Shown here in pieces: positions 1 through 9,835 of a stretch of 64,000 nt of DNA; position 1 is the stretch's first letter, and the number at the start of each line of letters is the position of its first letter. The position numbers were made by a program, and so were the translations under genes. The DNA is taken from positions 16,151 to 80,150 of the forward strand of contig JACRIZ010000085.1 in assembly GCA_016235765.1 (NCBI GenBank), given 5' to 3'. This DNA comes from Rhodocyclales bacterium. GTDB taxonomy: Bacteria; Pseudomonadota; Gammaproteobacteria; Burkholderiales; Rhodocyclaceae. The notes beneath the pieces are model-generated. The model was not told the origin of the DNA. It did not search any database and saw only the letters and a list, made by a program, of their open reading frames with translations.

Positions 1-1
1 G

Positions 2-1486
2 GTTGGCGAACTGAGAGTCGAGGCCGACCTCACGCCGATAGTGGTTCGAGGAGCGGTTTTCGTCGGTCAGGGAATCCTGGTCGGCATCCTGTTGATCTGG
101 CTTTTCACCCAATACGTCCTGCTACCGCTCGACCGGACCCGCTTGGCCAACATCGAACTGGCATTCTACGAGCCGCTCACCAACCTACCCAATCGCCGCC
201 TGCTCATGGACCGGCTCGACCGGGCGCTGGTCGCCAGCGCCCGCAGCCAGCAATTTGGTGCCCTGATCATCCTCGACCTCGACCACTTCAAGATACTTAA
301 CGACACGCAGGGATACGATGTCGGCGACTGCGTCTTGGTCGAGGTTTCGAAACGGCTTGTGGCCAACGTGCGCGCGAAAGATACGGTGTCGTGTCTTGGC
401 GGTGACGAATACGTGGTGATCGTGGAGGACCTGGGGGGCGACGCAGCGGCCGCGGCCGGATATGCGGAGATGATTGCGGAGAAATTCCACCGGGCGCTCA
501 ACCAGCCTTATGTGATATCCCCCGACAATCAATCCCACCACACTACGCCCAGTATCGGCTTGACGCTGTTTCGCGGGCATGACGTGTCGCGGGACGTCCT
601 GTTCAAACAGGCTGACCTTGCCCTGTATCAAGCCAAGCATGCGGGGCGAAACACCATTCGCTTCTTCAGCCCTGAGATGCAGGCCGTGATCGAGTCACGA
701 TCGGCCATGGAAACGGCGTTGCGCCATGGCCTGCAAGAGCACGAATTCCAGCTTTTCTACCAGCCGCAGGTGGATCAGGATGGCCAGGTGACGGGAGCAG
801 AGGCCCTATTGCGCTGGATGCCGGCCGGCAAACCGGCTGTTCCGCCGGACAAATTTATCCCGCTGGCGGAAGATACCGGGCTCATCATCCCGATCGGGCT
901 TTGGGTGATGGAAACCGCCTGCGCGCAGCTAAGGGCATGGGAAGGCGGCGCGCAGGACAAGCTGCAAATTGCGGTCAACGTCAGCGCCTGCCAATTCCAT
1001 CAGCCGGACTTCGTCGAGCAAGTTGGCGATGTCCTGCGTCTCACCGGCGCCAATCCATCTCGCCTGAAACTGGAGCTTACCGAAAGCGTCGTGCTTGGCA
1101 ATGTCGAAGAGGTCATCGAAAAGATGGAGCAGATCCGGTCCTTGGGCGTTACGTTCTCGCTGGACGATTTCGGGACCGGATTCTCGTCGCTCTCCTATCT
1201 CAAGCGCCTACCGTTGGATCAATTGAAGATCGACCAGTCCTTCGTGCGTGACATTCCCGAGGATCCCAACGATGCCGCCATCGTGCGTGCCATCATCGCC
1301 ATGAGCTACTCGCTGGGGATCCAGGTCATTGCGGAAGGCGTGGAAACGGAAGCCCAGCGCGACTTCCTGAAGGAAAACGGTTGCACTCACTTCCAAGGCT
1401 ACCTGTTCGGGAAGCCGGCAAGCATCGGTGAGTGGACCGACGCTAGGTCATCGCCAGCAATTGCGAATACCGACATGCTTATTTGA
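2..1486 (+). CDS. GGDEF-EAL domain c-di-GMP signalling protein, 5' truncated by window edge
   Basis: Frame is open to the window start (VGELRVEADLTPIVV...); TM segment, LGGDEY with RAKD I-site 5 aa upstream, EALLRW and DDFGTGFSSLSYL motifs. Confidence 0.9.
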   Translation, partial: VGELRVEADLTPIVVRGAVFVGQGILVGILLIWLFTQYVLLPLDRTRLANIELAFYEPLTNLPNRRLLMDRLDRALVASARSQQFGALIILDLDHFKILNDTQGYDVGDCVLVEVSKRLVANVRAKDTVSCLGGDEYVVIVEDLGGDAAAAAGYAEMIAEKFHRALNQPYVISPDNQSHHTTPSIGLTLFRGHDVSRDVLFKQADLALYQAKHAGRNTIRFFSPEMQAVIESRSAMETALRHGLQEHEFQLFYQPQVDQDGQVTGAEALLRWMPAGKPAVPPDKFIPLAEDTGLIIPIGLWVMETACAQLRAWEGGAQDKLQIAVNVSACQFHQPDFVEQVGDVLRLTGANPSRLKLELTESVVLGNVEEVIEKMEQIRSLGVTFSLDDFGTGFSSLSYLKRLPLDQLKIDQSFVRDIPEDPNDAAIVRAIIAMSYSLGIQVIAEGVETEAQRDFLKENGCTHFQGYLFGKPASIGEWTDARSSPAIANTDMLI

Positions 1487-1507
1487 TGGGTGGTCTGATG
1501 GGGTGAT

Positions 1508-1762
1508 CTGCATTCTTGGCCTGCTCAGGATGCTAGAGCGCGGTTCAGTGAGTTCCTGGATGCCTGCCTGTCAGAGGGGCCGCGGATGGTGACCCGGCGG
1601 AGCACGGAGGCCGCAGTGCTGGTGCCCGCCCAGGAGTGGCGGCGCCTGCAGTCCGCTACGCGCCCTTCGTTGAAGCAGTTGCTGTTGTCGGAGCAGGCAT
1701 GTGCCGACTTGGCAGTTCCGCAGCGCCGGAATCCAAGGCGCCGCCGACTCAAGAGCGCTTAG
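1508..1762 (+). pseudogene. Phd/YefM-type antitoxin, orphan or remnant (no ATG; CTG at the expected start)
   Basis: In-frame translation LHSWPAQDARARFSEFLDACLSEGPRMVTRRSTEAAVLVPAQEWRRLQSATRPSLKQLLLSEQACADLAVPQRRNPRRRRLKSA* matches the Phd/YefM pattern; in-frame stop at 1496-1498; not in the supplied ORF track. Confidence 0.7.
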
Positions 1763-2073
1763 CGTCGAGGTGTCCAAGCCCTTTGCGGGGGCCGGTAGCT
1801 GAAATTGCCGAAGCGGGCCGCGTCGCGTACGGAAAAATCAGTCGTCGCGGTGCGCCATTAAACGCAACCGGCCGGCCAGGCAATATGGCCTCCCCTTTGC
1901 TTTGGTTTCTTGTATTGCTGTCGGTCAACGAATGTCGGCAGGGTGTCCTGAGCGGCCACTCGAACTGCGAAGCGAACACCGAGTACTTGCACCTGGATAC
2001 CAACAATACGTCCGGAGCCGCGTTAGATGTCAAAGGCCGCTCCTGGCCGACTTGGGCCTTCAAGTACGTCGAC

Positions 2074-2748
2074 TCAGTCGTCGTTCGTCGGCGTGTCGGT
2101 TTGCCGCAAGCTGTCGATCAACGCTTTCATCTCAAGCATCGCGGCTTCAAGCTGCGCGACGCGCTGTTCGAGTTGGGCGATGGTCGCGGATTCGGGGGTT
2201 GCAGCGGCAAGACTTTCGATTTCATCCGCGTCTTCGATCTCGCCACCGAACAGGTGGGCGAAGCGCGATTCGCGCTTGCCGGGTTCGCGCGGCAGGCGCT
2301 TGACGAAAGGGCCGTCTTCGCGTCGGGCCAGGGCGTCCAGGGCGGCTTCGACCTCGGTGACGTCCTTGAGCGGACACAGGCGGCTGGCGCGGCTGCGCAG
2401 TTCGCCGGGCGTTTGCGGGCCGCGCAGCAGCAGTTCGCAGACGATGCCGAGTTCCTGCGGCGTGAATTTCAATGTGCCGTACTCGGTATTGCAGAAGCGG
2501 TGCTGGTATTTGGCGACGCGGCTGCCGAAGCCGCCGTGTTCGCTGACCAGATAGCGCTTGACGAGCTGGTCGAGGGTCCGCTGTACCGTTGCTTCGTCCA
2601 GTTCCAGCACCGGGTCGCGGTTGCTCTTCTGGTTGCAGGCGTTGGTGAGCGCATTCAAGGAAAGCGGATACTGTTCGGGCGTCGTGATTTCCTTTTCGAT
2701 CAGGCAGCCGACGATACGGGCTTCGATCGGGGACAGTTCGATGCTCAT
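2074..2748 (-). CDS. yceH: YceH family protein (DUF480)
   Basis: [50 protein letters not shown] overlaps the rsgA stop. Confidence 0.92.
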   Translation of the reverse strand: MSIELSPIEARIVGCLIEKEITTPEQYPLSLNALTNACNQKSNRDPVLELDEATVQRTLDQLVKRYLVSEHGGFGSRVAKYQHRFCNTEYGTLKFTPQELGIVCELLLRGPQTPGELRSRASRLCPLKDVTEVEAALDALARREDGPFVKRLPREPGKRESRFAHLFGGEIEDADEIESLAAATPESATIAQLEQRVAQLEAAMLEMKALIDSLRQTDTPTNDD

Positions 2749-3629
2749 TGGCCCTCCGGGGCTTTCTTGATGGTGCGGGTGATGGCGCGGAAATGCTCGT
2801 AGCGGCGGCGATCGACCGCGCCCGACTCTACCAGCGCCTTGACGGCGCAGCCCGGTTCGGCCTCGTGGTGGCAGTCGTGGAAGCGGCACTGGCCGAGCGT
2901 CGGGCGGAACTCGCGGAACGCCCACTCGAGTTCGCCGAAGGCGAGATGCGCCAGGCCGAATTCCTGCAGGCCGGGACTGTCGATGAGCGCAGATTCGTCG
3001 TCGAGCCGGTAGAGCGTCGCATGCGTGGTGGTGTGCTTGCCGGAATCGAGCGCGGTGGAGATTTCGCGCGTCGCGGCAGCGGCGCCGGGGACCAGCGCGT
3101 TGATCAGCGTCGACTTGCCCATGCCGGACTGACCGACCAGGACGGACAGCCGGTGTTCCAGCCAGGGGCGCAATGGCGCGGCATCGAGGCGTGCCGACAT
3201 TTCGACGATCGGGTAGCCGGCCGCGCGGAACGCGGCCAGCCGCTCGCGCGCGGCGGGCAGTGCCGTCGCCAGGTCGTTCTTGTTGAGGACGATGATGGCG
3301 CGCATGCCCTCGTGTTCCGCGGCGGCGATGGCGCGCGAGACCAGTTCGTCGCTGAAGGCCGGTTCGGTGGCCGTGACGATGACCACCTGTTCGACGTTGG
3401 CGGCGATCAGCTTCTGCTTCCACAGGTCGCTGCGGTAGAGCAGCGAATCGCGCGCCAGGTGATCGACGATGCGTGCCTGGTCGGTGCCGGCCGGCTCCAG
3501 GGTGACGCGGTCGCCGCAGGCGTAGTCGCTGCGCTTGCCGCGCGGCATCGCCTGCCAGTGCCGGCCGTCTGCCGATACCACTTCGTAGTGCCGCCCATGG
3601 GCGGCGATGACGGTGCCCTCGATGCTCAA
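2745..3629 (-). CDS. rsgA: Ribosome small subunit-dependent GTPase A, probable TTG start
   Basis: [15 protein letters not shown]-loop, NKND, C-terminal [16 protein letters not shown] zinc motif; TTG at 3627-3629 overlaps the upstream stop. Confidence 0.93.
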   Translation of the reverse strand: MSIEGTVIAAHGRHYEVVSADGRHWQAMPRGKRSDYACGDRVTLEPAGTDQARIVDHLARDSLLYRSDLWKQKLIAANVEQVVIVTATEPAFSDELVSRAIAAAEHEGMRAIIVLNKNDLATALPAARERLAAFRAAGYPIVEMSARLDAAPLRPWLEHRLSVLVGQSGMGKSTLINALVPGAAAATREISTALDSGKHTTTHATLYRLDDESALIDSPGLQEFGLAHLAFGELEWAFREFRPTLGQCRFHDCHHEAEPGCAVKALVESGAVDRRRYEHFRAITRTIKKAPEGQ

Positions 3630-3901
3630 GACGCGAACAGTGCGTCGACCTTCGCCGCGCAATCGAAGTCCTTGCGGCTGAGCCCGCCGGCCGAATGCGT
3701 GGTGTAGGCGACGGTACACTGGTTGTAGCCGACCGTCAGGTCGGGATGGTGGTCGGCACGATGGGAGATCCAGGCGGTGGCGTTCACGAAGGCCATGGTC
3801 TCATGGTAGTTGGCGAAGCGGTAGGTCTTGACGATGGTTTCGTCGTCGCGCGACCAGCCTTCCAGGTGCTTCATCCGTTCGGCGATTTCAGTTTCGTTCA
3901 T
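3626..3901 (-). CDS. 4a-hydroxytetrahydrobiopterin (pterin-4-alpha-carbinolamine) dehydratase
   Basis: [61 protein letters not shown]. Confidence 0.92.
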   Translation of the reverse strand: MNETEIAERMKHLEGWSRDDETIVKTYRFANYHETMAFVNATAWISHRADHHPDLTVGYNQCTVAYTTHSAGGLSRKDFDCAAKVDALFAS

Positions 3902-5175
3902 GACGTACTCCCGGCTCGATAGCCGCGCAGGTGGGCAATTCGCAGGCTGGCGGGCGGATGCGAATCGTAGAACAGCGAGTGCAGCGGATCCGGCGTCAGC
4001 GTCGCGGCATTGTCACGATACAGGCTCACCAGCGCCGTGACCAGATCCCCGGCATTGGCATGACTGGCGGCATAGGCATCGGCCTCGTATTCGTGGCGGC
4101 GCGACAGCAGCGATGCCAGCGGCGTCAGCGGGAACAGGAATACCGGCAAGGCCTGCGAGAACAGCAGCAGCGCCATGGCCGTGCTCGGCGTGGCCACGCC
4201 CAGTCCCTGGTAGAACCAGGGCTCGGCGATCAGTTGGCCGAGCGCCCACAGCAGGCCGAGGCTGATCGCCGCCATCAGCGCGATGCGCTTCCAGATGTGG
4301 CGGCGCTTGAAGTGGCCGAGTTCGTGGGCGAGCACGGCTTCGACCTCGGCAGGCTTGAGCTTGTCGATCAGGGTGTCGTAGAAGACGATGCGCTTGGCGC
4401 GGCCGAGGCCGGTGAAATACGCGTTGCCGTGCGCCGAACGCTTGGAACCGTCCATGACGAACAGCCCCGCGGCGGTGAAACCGCAGCGCGCCAGCAGACC
4501 GCCGATGCGTTCCTTGAGTTCGCCCTCGGGCAGCGGCGAGAACTTGTTGAACAGCGGCGCGATCAGCGTCGGGTAGATGAGCATGACCAGCAGGTTGAAG
4601 CCTAGCCAGAACAGCCAGACATACCACCACCAGCGCTCGCCCATGGCCGACATCAGCCACAGCACGGCCAGCAGCAGCGGGGCGCCGATGACCACGGCCA
4701 GCACCGCCTGCTTGAAAAAGTCAGCCATGGCGGTACGCCAGGTCATCTTGTTGAAGCCGAAGCGCGCTTCGAGGACGAAGCTGCGATAGAGCGCGAAGGG
4801 CAGGTCGACGACAAACGAGATGACGCCGACGCTGGCGAACAAGGCGAGCCCGTGGCCGTAGCCGCGTTCGCCGAGTACGCCGAGTACGCCGAGCCATGTT
4901 TCGTCCAGCCGATGCAGCAAGCCGCCCAGCGTCAAGGCCAGCAGCAGCGCGACTTCAACCGCGAGCTCGGTTATCGCGACGCGGAGCTTGGCCTGCGTGT
5001 AGTCGGCCGCCTTGCAGTGATCGGCAAGCGGCACGCTGGCAGCGAACTCGAATGGCACCACGCCGCGATGGGCGGCGACATGGCGGTACTGCCGCAGCGC
5101 CAGCCAGGCGCGGATGCCGCTGCTGAGAGCCAGCGCGACCAGGAATACACTGCTGAACAATGTTGCTGAGTTCAT
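3898..5175 (-). CDS. M48 family (Ste24/CAAX protease-like) membrane metallopeptidase
   Basis: HELGHFKRRH zinc motif, multiple TM segments, RRHEYEADAYA; start chosen at MNSATLF. Confidence 0.9.
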   Translation of the reverse strand: MNSATLFSSVFLVALALSSGIRAWLALRQYRHVAAHRGVVPFEFAASVPLADHCKAADYTQAKLRVAITELAVEVALLLALTLGGLLHRLDETWLGVLGVLGERGYGHGLALFASVGVISFVVDLPFALYRSFVLEARFGFNKMTWRTAMADFFKQAVLAVVIGAPLLLAVLWLMSAMGERWWWYVWLFWLGFNLLVMLIYPTLIAPLFNKFSPLPEGELKERIGGLLARCGFTAAGLFVMDGSKRSAHGNAYFTGLGRAKRIVFYDTLIDKLKPAEVEAVLAHELGHFKRRHIWKRIALMAAISLGLLWALGQLIAEPWFYQGLGVATPSTAMALLLFSQALPVFLFPLTPLASLLSRRHEYEADAYAASHANAGDLVTALVSLYRDNAATLTPDPLHSLFYDSHPPASLRIAHLRGYRAGSTS

Positions 5176-5224
5176 GGGACCCGGAAATCTGTGAGAACAT
5201 GCCGTCTTTATCGGCAGGAAAATT

Positions 5225-5770
5225 ATGGCACAAGACCCGAACGCCCTCGTCTGGCTCGACATGGAAATGACCGGGCTGAACCCGGATTCCGACCGCATCA
5301 TCGAAATGGCCGTGGTGATCACCAACAGCCAACTGGAAACGGTCGCGGAAAGCGCCGTCTGGGTGGTGCACCAGGAGGCCGCCATGCTGGACGGCATGGA
5401 CGACTGGAACAAGAAGACGCACGGCAAGTCGGGATTGATCGACAAGGTGAAGTCATCGGTATTGACCGAAGCCGAGGTCGAGGCGCAATGCCTGGAGTTT
5501 CTCAAGCGGCATGTCCCCTCCGGCAAGTCGCCGATGTGCGGCAACTCGATCTGCCAGGACCGCCGGTTCATGGCGCGCTGGATGCCCAAGCTCGAGACTT
5601 ACTTCCACTATCGCAACCTGGACGTGTCGACGCTGAAGGAGCTGTGCAAGCGCTGGAAGCCGGCGATCGCGAAGGGCTTCGAGAAGAAGTCGCGCCATCA
5701 GGCGCTGGCCGACATCTATGAGTCCATCGATGAACTCAAGTACTACCGGGACAACTTCCTCGCCCTGTAG
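5225..5770 (+). CDS. orn: Oligoribonuclease
   Basis: [35 protein letters not shown]; DEDDh exonuclease. Confidence 0.97.
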   Translation: MAQDPNALVWLDMEMTGLNPDSDRIIEMAVVITNSQLETVAESAVWVVHQEAAMLDGMDDWNKKTHGKSGLIDKVKSSVLTEAEVEAQCLEFLKRHVPSGKSPMCGNSICQDRRFMARWMPKLETYFHYRNLDVSTLKELCKRWKPAIAKGFEKKSRHQALADIYESIDELKYYRDNFLAL

Positions 5771-5791
5771 TGCGATTCCGGGCCGCTACGG

Positions 5792-6829
5792 ATGATGGCA
5801 GAGCGACTGCCGAAGCCCGTATCCGCTGCCCTGTTGCTGGCCGCGGCCGCCGTGGCCGGCCTCTGGCTGTGGGTGCCGCGCGAGGACGGCCGGCGCGATG
5901 CGGATTCGAAGCTGGGGGTGATCGCGCACAGCGGCGATGCGTTGGTGCCCCTGCCGCAGGTGCCCCGGCTGCCGGCCGACAAGGTCGCCCTGGGCAAGGC
6001 GCTGTTTCAGGATGTCCGGCTGTCGCGCGACAACACGATCTCCTGTGCCGGTTGCCACGACCTGTCGAGCTTCGGCCATGACGGGCGCCGGGGCTCGGTG
6101 GGCGTCGGCGGCGCCGAGGGCAGCGTGAACGCCCCGACGGTGTTCAATGCCAGCCTCAACTTCGCCCAGTTCTGGGACGGCCGCGCCGCCAGCCTCGAGG
6201 ACCAGGCGGCGGGGCCGGTGCACAACCCGCTGGAAATGGCGACCGACTGGGCGGCCGTGATCGGCAAGCTGCAGGCCGACGACGCATTCCGGCGCGACTT
6301 CCTGAGTGCCTATCCGGACGGTATCACCGCGGCCAACCTGGCCGATGCCATTGCTACCTTCGAGCGTACGCTGCTGACCGAGAACGCTCCCTTCGATCGC
6401 TACCTGCGCGGCGACCCACAGGCGATCGACGCGCGCGCCAAGCTGGGTTATCGCCGCTTCCGGGAACTCGGTTGCGTAAGCTGCCATCAGGGCGTCAACA
6501 TTGGCGGCAACATGTTCCAGCGCTTCGGTGTCATGGCCGACTTTTTCGGCGAGCGGGCGCCGCAGCGGCCGGCCGTGGCAGCCGATCTCGGGCGCTTCAA
6601 CGTTACCGGTCAGGAGGTCGACCGCCATGTCTTCAAGGTGCCCGGCCTGCGCAACGTGGCCGAGACGGCGCCGTATTTCCATGACGGCGGCGTCGCCAGG
6701 CTCGAGGACGCCGTCGCCATCATGGGGCGCTATCAGTTGGGCCGCGAATTGTCGCCGGACGAAATCGACTCGCTCGTCGCCTTCCTCAAGACCTTGACCG
6801 GCATGCCGCCGGCCAGCCTGAAGCGATGA
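5792..6829 (+). CDS. Di-heme cytochrome c peroxidase (CcpA/MauG family)
   Basis: Two CxxCH motifs (CAGCH, CVSCH), KVALGKALFQDVRLSRDNTISCAGCHDLSSFG. Confidence 0.92.
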   Translation: MMAERLPKPVSAALLLAAAAVAGLWLWVPREDGRRDADSKLGVIAHSGDALVPLPQVPRLPADKVALGKALFQDVRLSRDNTISCAGCHDLSSFGHDGRRGSVGVGGAEGSVNAPTVFNASLNFAQFWDGRAASLEDQAAGPVHNPLEMATDWAAVIGKLQADDAFRRDFLSAYPDGITAANLADAIATFERTLLTENAPFDRYLRGDPQAIDARAKLGYRRFRELGCVSCHQGVNIGGNMFQRFGVMADFFGERAPQRPAVAADLGRFNVTGQEVDRHVFKVPGLRNVAETAPYFHDGGVARLEDAVAIMGRYQLGRELSPDEIDSLVAFLKTLTGMPPASLKR

Positions 6830-9816
6830 CCGCCGGCACCCCCGTGTCGAACGGCAAATCGGGCAGCCTGCGCCGGAATGCGGGACTGCTGGCCGTCGTC
6901 CTGTTGTCGGTGGTGCTGCTGACGGTGCTGTTCGTTCGCGCCGGTTCGGTATCGCACGACGTCCACCACCGGTACACGCTCGACTTGCGCAGCCTGCGTG
7001 AGGCCGACGCGGAAATCGACGCCGAGGTCCTGGCCAGCCGGCTGGAACTGAGCCGCAACTACGACGCCTTGACGTCGCACGTGCAGCGGGCGGTCCTGTT
7101 CGGCGACCGCATTGCCGCCGTACCGGGCTTCCTGGGCGACCGGGATCACGTGGCAGTGCGGGCTGCCGCGCGGGACATGCAGGCGCTGGTCAGGGAAAAG
7201 AACACGCTGGTCGACCACTTCAAGCGCGACAGTGCGGTGCTGCGCAATTCGCTGGCCTATTTTCCGGCAGCGGTGAATGCCTATTTCGGTACGCCGCATG
7301 GCGCGGCCGTCGGCCAGGCGGTCGGCCGCTACGCACGGCACGTGCTCGCCTATGCGCGTCTGCCCGATGCCGACGGTTTGCGTCTGGTGGCTGCCGCCGC
7401 CCGGGATCTCCGCATCATCGCGGTGGGCGGCGACGAGCGGCGGGTGGTCGACAACCTGCTGCGTCATGGCGAGGTGATCAGCGCGCGGCTGGCCAGCGTC
7501 GATGCCTTGTCGCACCAGTTGCTGAAGGTGGAAAGCGCGCGCCGGCTCGAGCAACTGAACGAGCTGTATGGCGAAAGCTACGCGCGTGCCGAGGCGGAGG
7601 CCGAACGCTACCGGATCCTGCTCTATGTCCTGGCGCTGGCGTCGACCGCCTACCTGGCATTGACCTTCCTGCGGCTGGATCGCGCCCGGCGATCGATTGC
7701 CGAGGCCAACCGCGAACTGACCGAGCGCTACACCGCGCAGTTGCTGATCGAGGATCGCCTGCGCCTCCATACCACCGCCTTCGACAATTCCCACGAAGGC
7801 ATCACGCTGACCAACGCCCAGGGCGAAATCCTCGACGTCAATCCGGCCTTCACCCGCATCACCGGTTACGAGCGCAGCGAGGTCATCGGCCGCAATCCGC
7901 GCGTCCTGAAGTCCGGGCGCCACGACCAGGCGTTCTATGCCGCGATGTGGAAGAGTGTTCTCGATACCGGCACCTGGCGCGGCGAGATATGGAATCGCAG
8001 CAAGTTCGGCGACGTCTATCCGGAACTGCTTTCGATCTCCGCAGTGCATGACGACGACGGCCAATTGACCAACTTCGTCGCCGTATTCTCCGATATCAGC
8101 CGTCTCAAGGAGCAGGAAAAGCAACTGGTGCAGATGGCCTATTTCGACGCGCTGACCGGCTTGCCGAATCGCGTCCTGCTGGCCGACCGCATCGTCCAGG
8201 CCTCGGCCCAGACGCGGCGCAGCAATACGCTGATGGCGGTCTGCTACCTCGATCTGGATGGCTTCAAGCCGATCAACGACACCTGGGGCCACGACGTGGG
8301 CGACCAGTTGCTGATCGAGGTGGCGAACCGCTTCAAGGCCACCCTGCGAGCCGGCGATACGGTGGCGCGACTGGGCGGCGACGAGTTCGTGTTGCTGATG
8401 CTGGGGCTGGCCGACATGGCCGAATGCGAGCGGGCGGTGCAGCGCATGCTGCACGCGGTCAGCAATCCCCTGCTGGTGGCGCCGCAGCCCGTGATGCTGT
8501 CGGCCAGCATCGGCGTATCGGTGTTTCCGGTGGACGATTGCGATGCCGACACCCTGCTGCGACATGCCGACCAGGCGATGTACCGGGCCAAGCAGTCCGG
8601 CAAGAATTGCTTCCATCTCTTCGATGCCGACCAGGACCGGTATACCCGCAGCCGCTACGACCGCGTCGCGCGCATCCAGGATGCCCTCGATTACCACGAG
8701 ATCGTCCTGCACTACCAGCCGAAGGTCGACATGCGCGCCGGTCGTGTGTCCGGTGCCGAGGCGCTGGTACGCTGGCAGCATCCGGAGCGCGGACTGTTGT
8801 CGCCGAACGAGTTCCTGCCGCTGATCGAGGACCACGACATGGTGATCCGCCTCGGCGAATGGGTGATCGAGGCGGTGCTGGAGCAGATGGAAACCTGGCA
8901 GGCACAGGGCCTGGCCATTCCGGTCAGCGTCAACGTGGCAGGGCGCCAATTGCAGAGCGCCGGCTTCGTTCAGCGCCTGAGCGAGGCGCTGGCCCGGCAC
9001 CCGCGCGTGGCAAAGCAACTGGAACTCGAAGTCCTGGAAACCACCGCCCTCGAGGACATGGTGAAGGTGTCGCGCGTCATCGAGGAATGCAACGAACTCG
9101 GCGTGCCGTTTTCCCTGGATGACTTCGGTACCGGCTATTCATCGCTCACTTACCTCAAGCGCCTGCCGGTGACGACCATCAAGATCGACCAGAGCTTCGT
9201 CAGCGAGATCCTCAGCGACCCGAACAATCTGGTCATCGTGCAGGGCGTGATCGGCCTGACCAGCGCCTTCCAGCGCCGGGCGATCGCCGAGGGCGTGGAG
9301 ACCGCAGAGCACGGCCGCCTGCTGCTGCAGCTCGACTGCGACCATGCGCAGGGCTACGGCATCGGCCGGCCGATGCCGCCCGACGAACTGGTCGGCTGGG
9401 TCCGGGACTGGCGTCCGGATCCGCAGTGGCAGGAGATTGCCGGCCTGCACTGGGATCTGGCCGACTACCCGATGCTGGTTGCCGAAGTGGAACACCGCAA
9501 TTGGGTGGCGCAGGTGATCTATGCTGCCAAGCAGGGGCAACCGGTGCCGCACCGTCGCGTCGGCGATGCCCATTTTTGCCGCTTCGGTCGTTGGTACGAT
9601 GGTCCGGAGGGCGACCGCTACCGGGCGTATCCCGCGTTCGGCCGGATTGCCGCGGAGCATCAGCGGATTCACGCGCTTGCCGAGGAAATCGACCGCCACA
9701 TGCGCGACGGTCGTCCCGAGGCGGCGCGCGGCGTGCTGGCCCGTCTGGTCGATCAGGAGCGAGTCGTCCTCGCGCTGATCCGCGAGTTGCAGTTCCTGAT
9801 CGCCAAACCACGCTGA
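6826..9816 (+). CDS. Membrane sensor with PAS-GGDEF-EAL and C-terminal CZB-like zinc-binding domain
   Basis: N-terminal TM plus helical sensor region (DAHL-like), PAS (NSHEGITLTNAQGEILDVNPAFTRITGY), RLGGDEF with RAGD I-site, EALVRW, C-terminal HRNW...HFCRFGRWYDGPEGDRY...HQRIH. Confidence 0.9.
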   Translation: MTAGTPVSNGKSGSLRRNAGLLAVVLLSVVLLTVLFVRAGSVSHDVHHRYTLDLRSLREADAEIDAEVLASRLELSRNYDALTSHVQRAVLFGDRIAAVPGFLGDRDHVAVRAAARDMQALVREKNTLVDHFKRDSAVLRNSLAYFPAAVNAYFGTPHGAAVGQAVGRYARHVLAYARLPDADGLRLVAAAARDLRIIAVGGDERRVVDNLLRHGEVISARLASVDALSHQLLKVESARRLEQLNELYGESYARAEAEAERYRILLYVLALASTAYLALTFLRLDRARRSIAEANRELTERYTAQLLIEDRLRLHTTAFDNSHEGITLTNAQGEILDVNPAFTRITGYERSEVIGRNPRVLKSGRHDQAFYAAMWKSVLDTGTWRGEIWNRSKFGDVYPELLSISAVHDDDGQLTNFVAVFSDISRLKEQEKQLVQMAYFDALTGLPNRVLLADRIVQASAQTRRSNTLMAVCYLDLDGFKPINDTWGHDVGDQLLIEVANRFKATLRAGDTVARLGGDEFVLLMLGLADMAECERAVQRMLHAVSNPLLVAPQPVMLSASIGVSVFPVDDCDADTLLRHADQAMYRAKQSGKNCFHLFDADQDRYTRSRYDRVARIQDALDYHEIVLHYQPKVDMRAGRVSGAEALVRWQHPERGLLSPNEFLPLIEDHDMVIRLGEWVIEAVLEQMETWQAQGLAIPVSVNVAGRQLQSAGFVQRLSEALARHPRVAKQLELEVLETTALEDMVKVSRVIEECNELGVPFSLDDFGTGYSSLTYLKRLPVTTIKIDQSFVSEILSDPNNLVIVQGVIGLTSAFQRRAIAEGVETAEHGRLLLQLDCDHAQGYGIGRPMPPDELVGWVRDWRPDPQWQEIAGLHWDLADYPMLVAEVEHRNWVAQVIYAAKQGQPVPHRRVGDAHFCRFGRWYDGPEGDRYRAYPAFGRIAAEHQRIHALAEEIDRHMRDGRPEAARGVLARLVDQERVVLALIRELQFLIAKPR

Positions 9817-9835
9817 CTCGCAGACCGGCCAGCGC

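Noticed and set aside
1636-2802. 388-aa plus-strand ORF
   Set aside because: Mostly antisense to yceH; its 5' part overlaps the antitoxin remnant in another frame
6733-9018. 761-aa minus-strand ORF
   Set aside because: Shadow of the GGDEF-EAL gene; His/Gln/Arg-rich low-information translation
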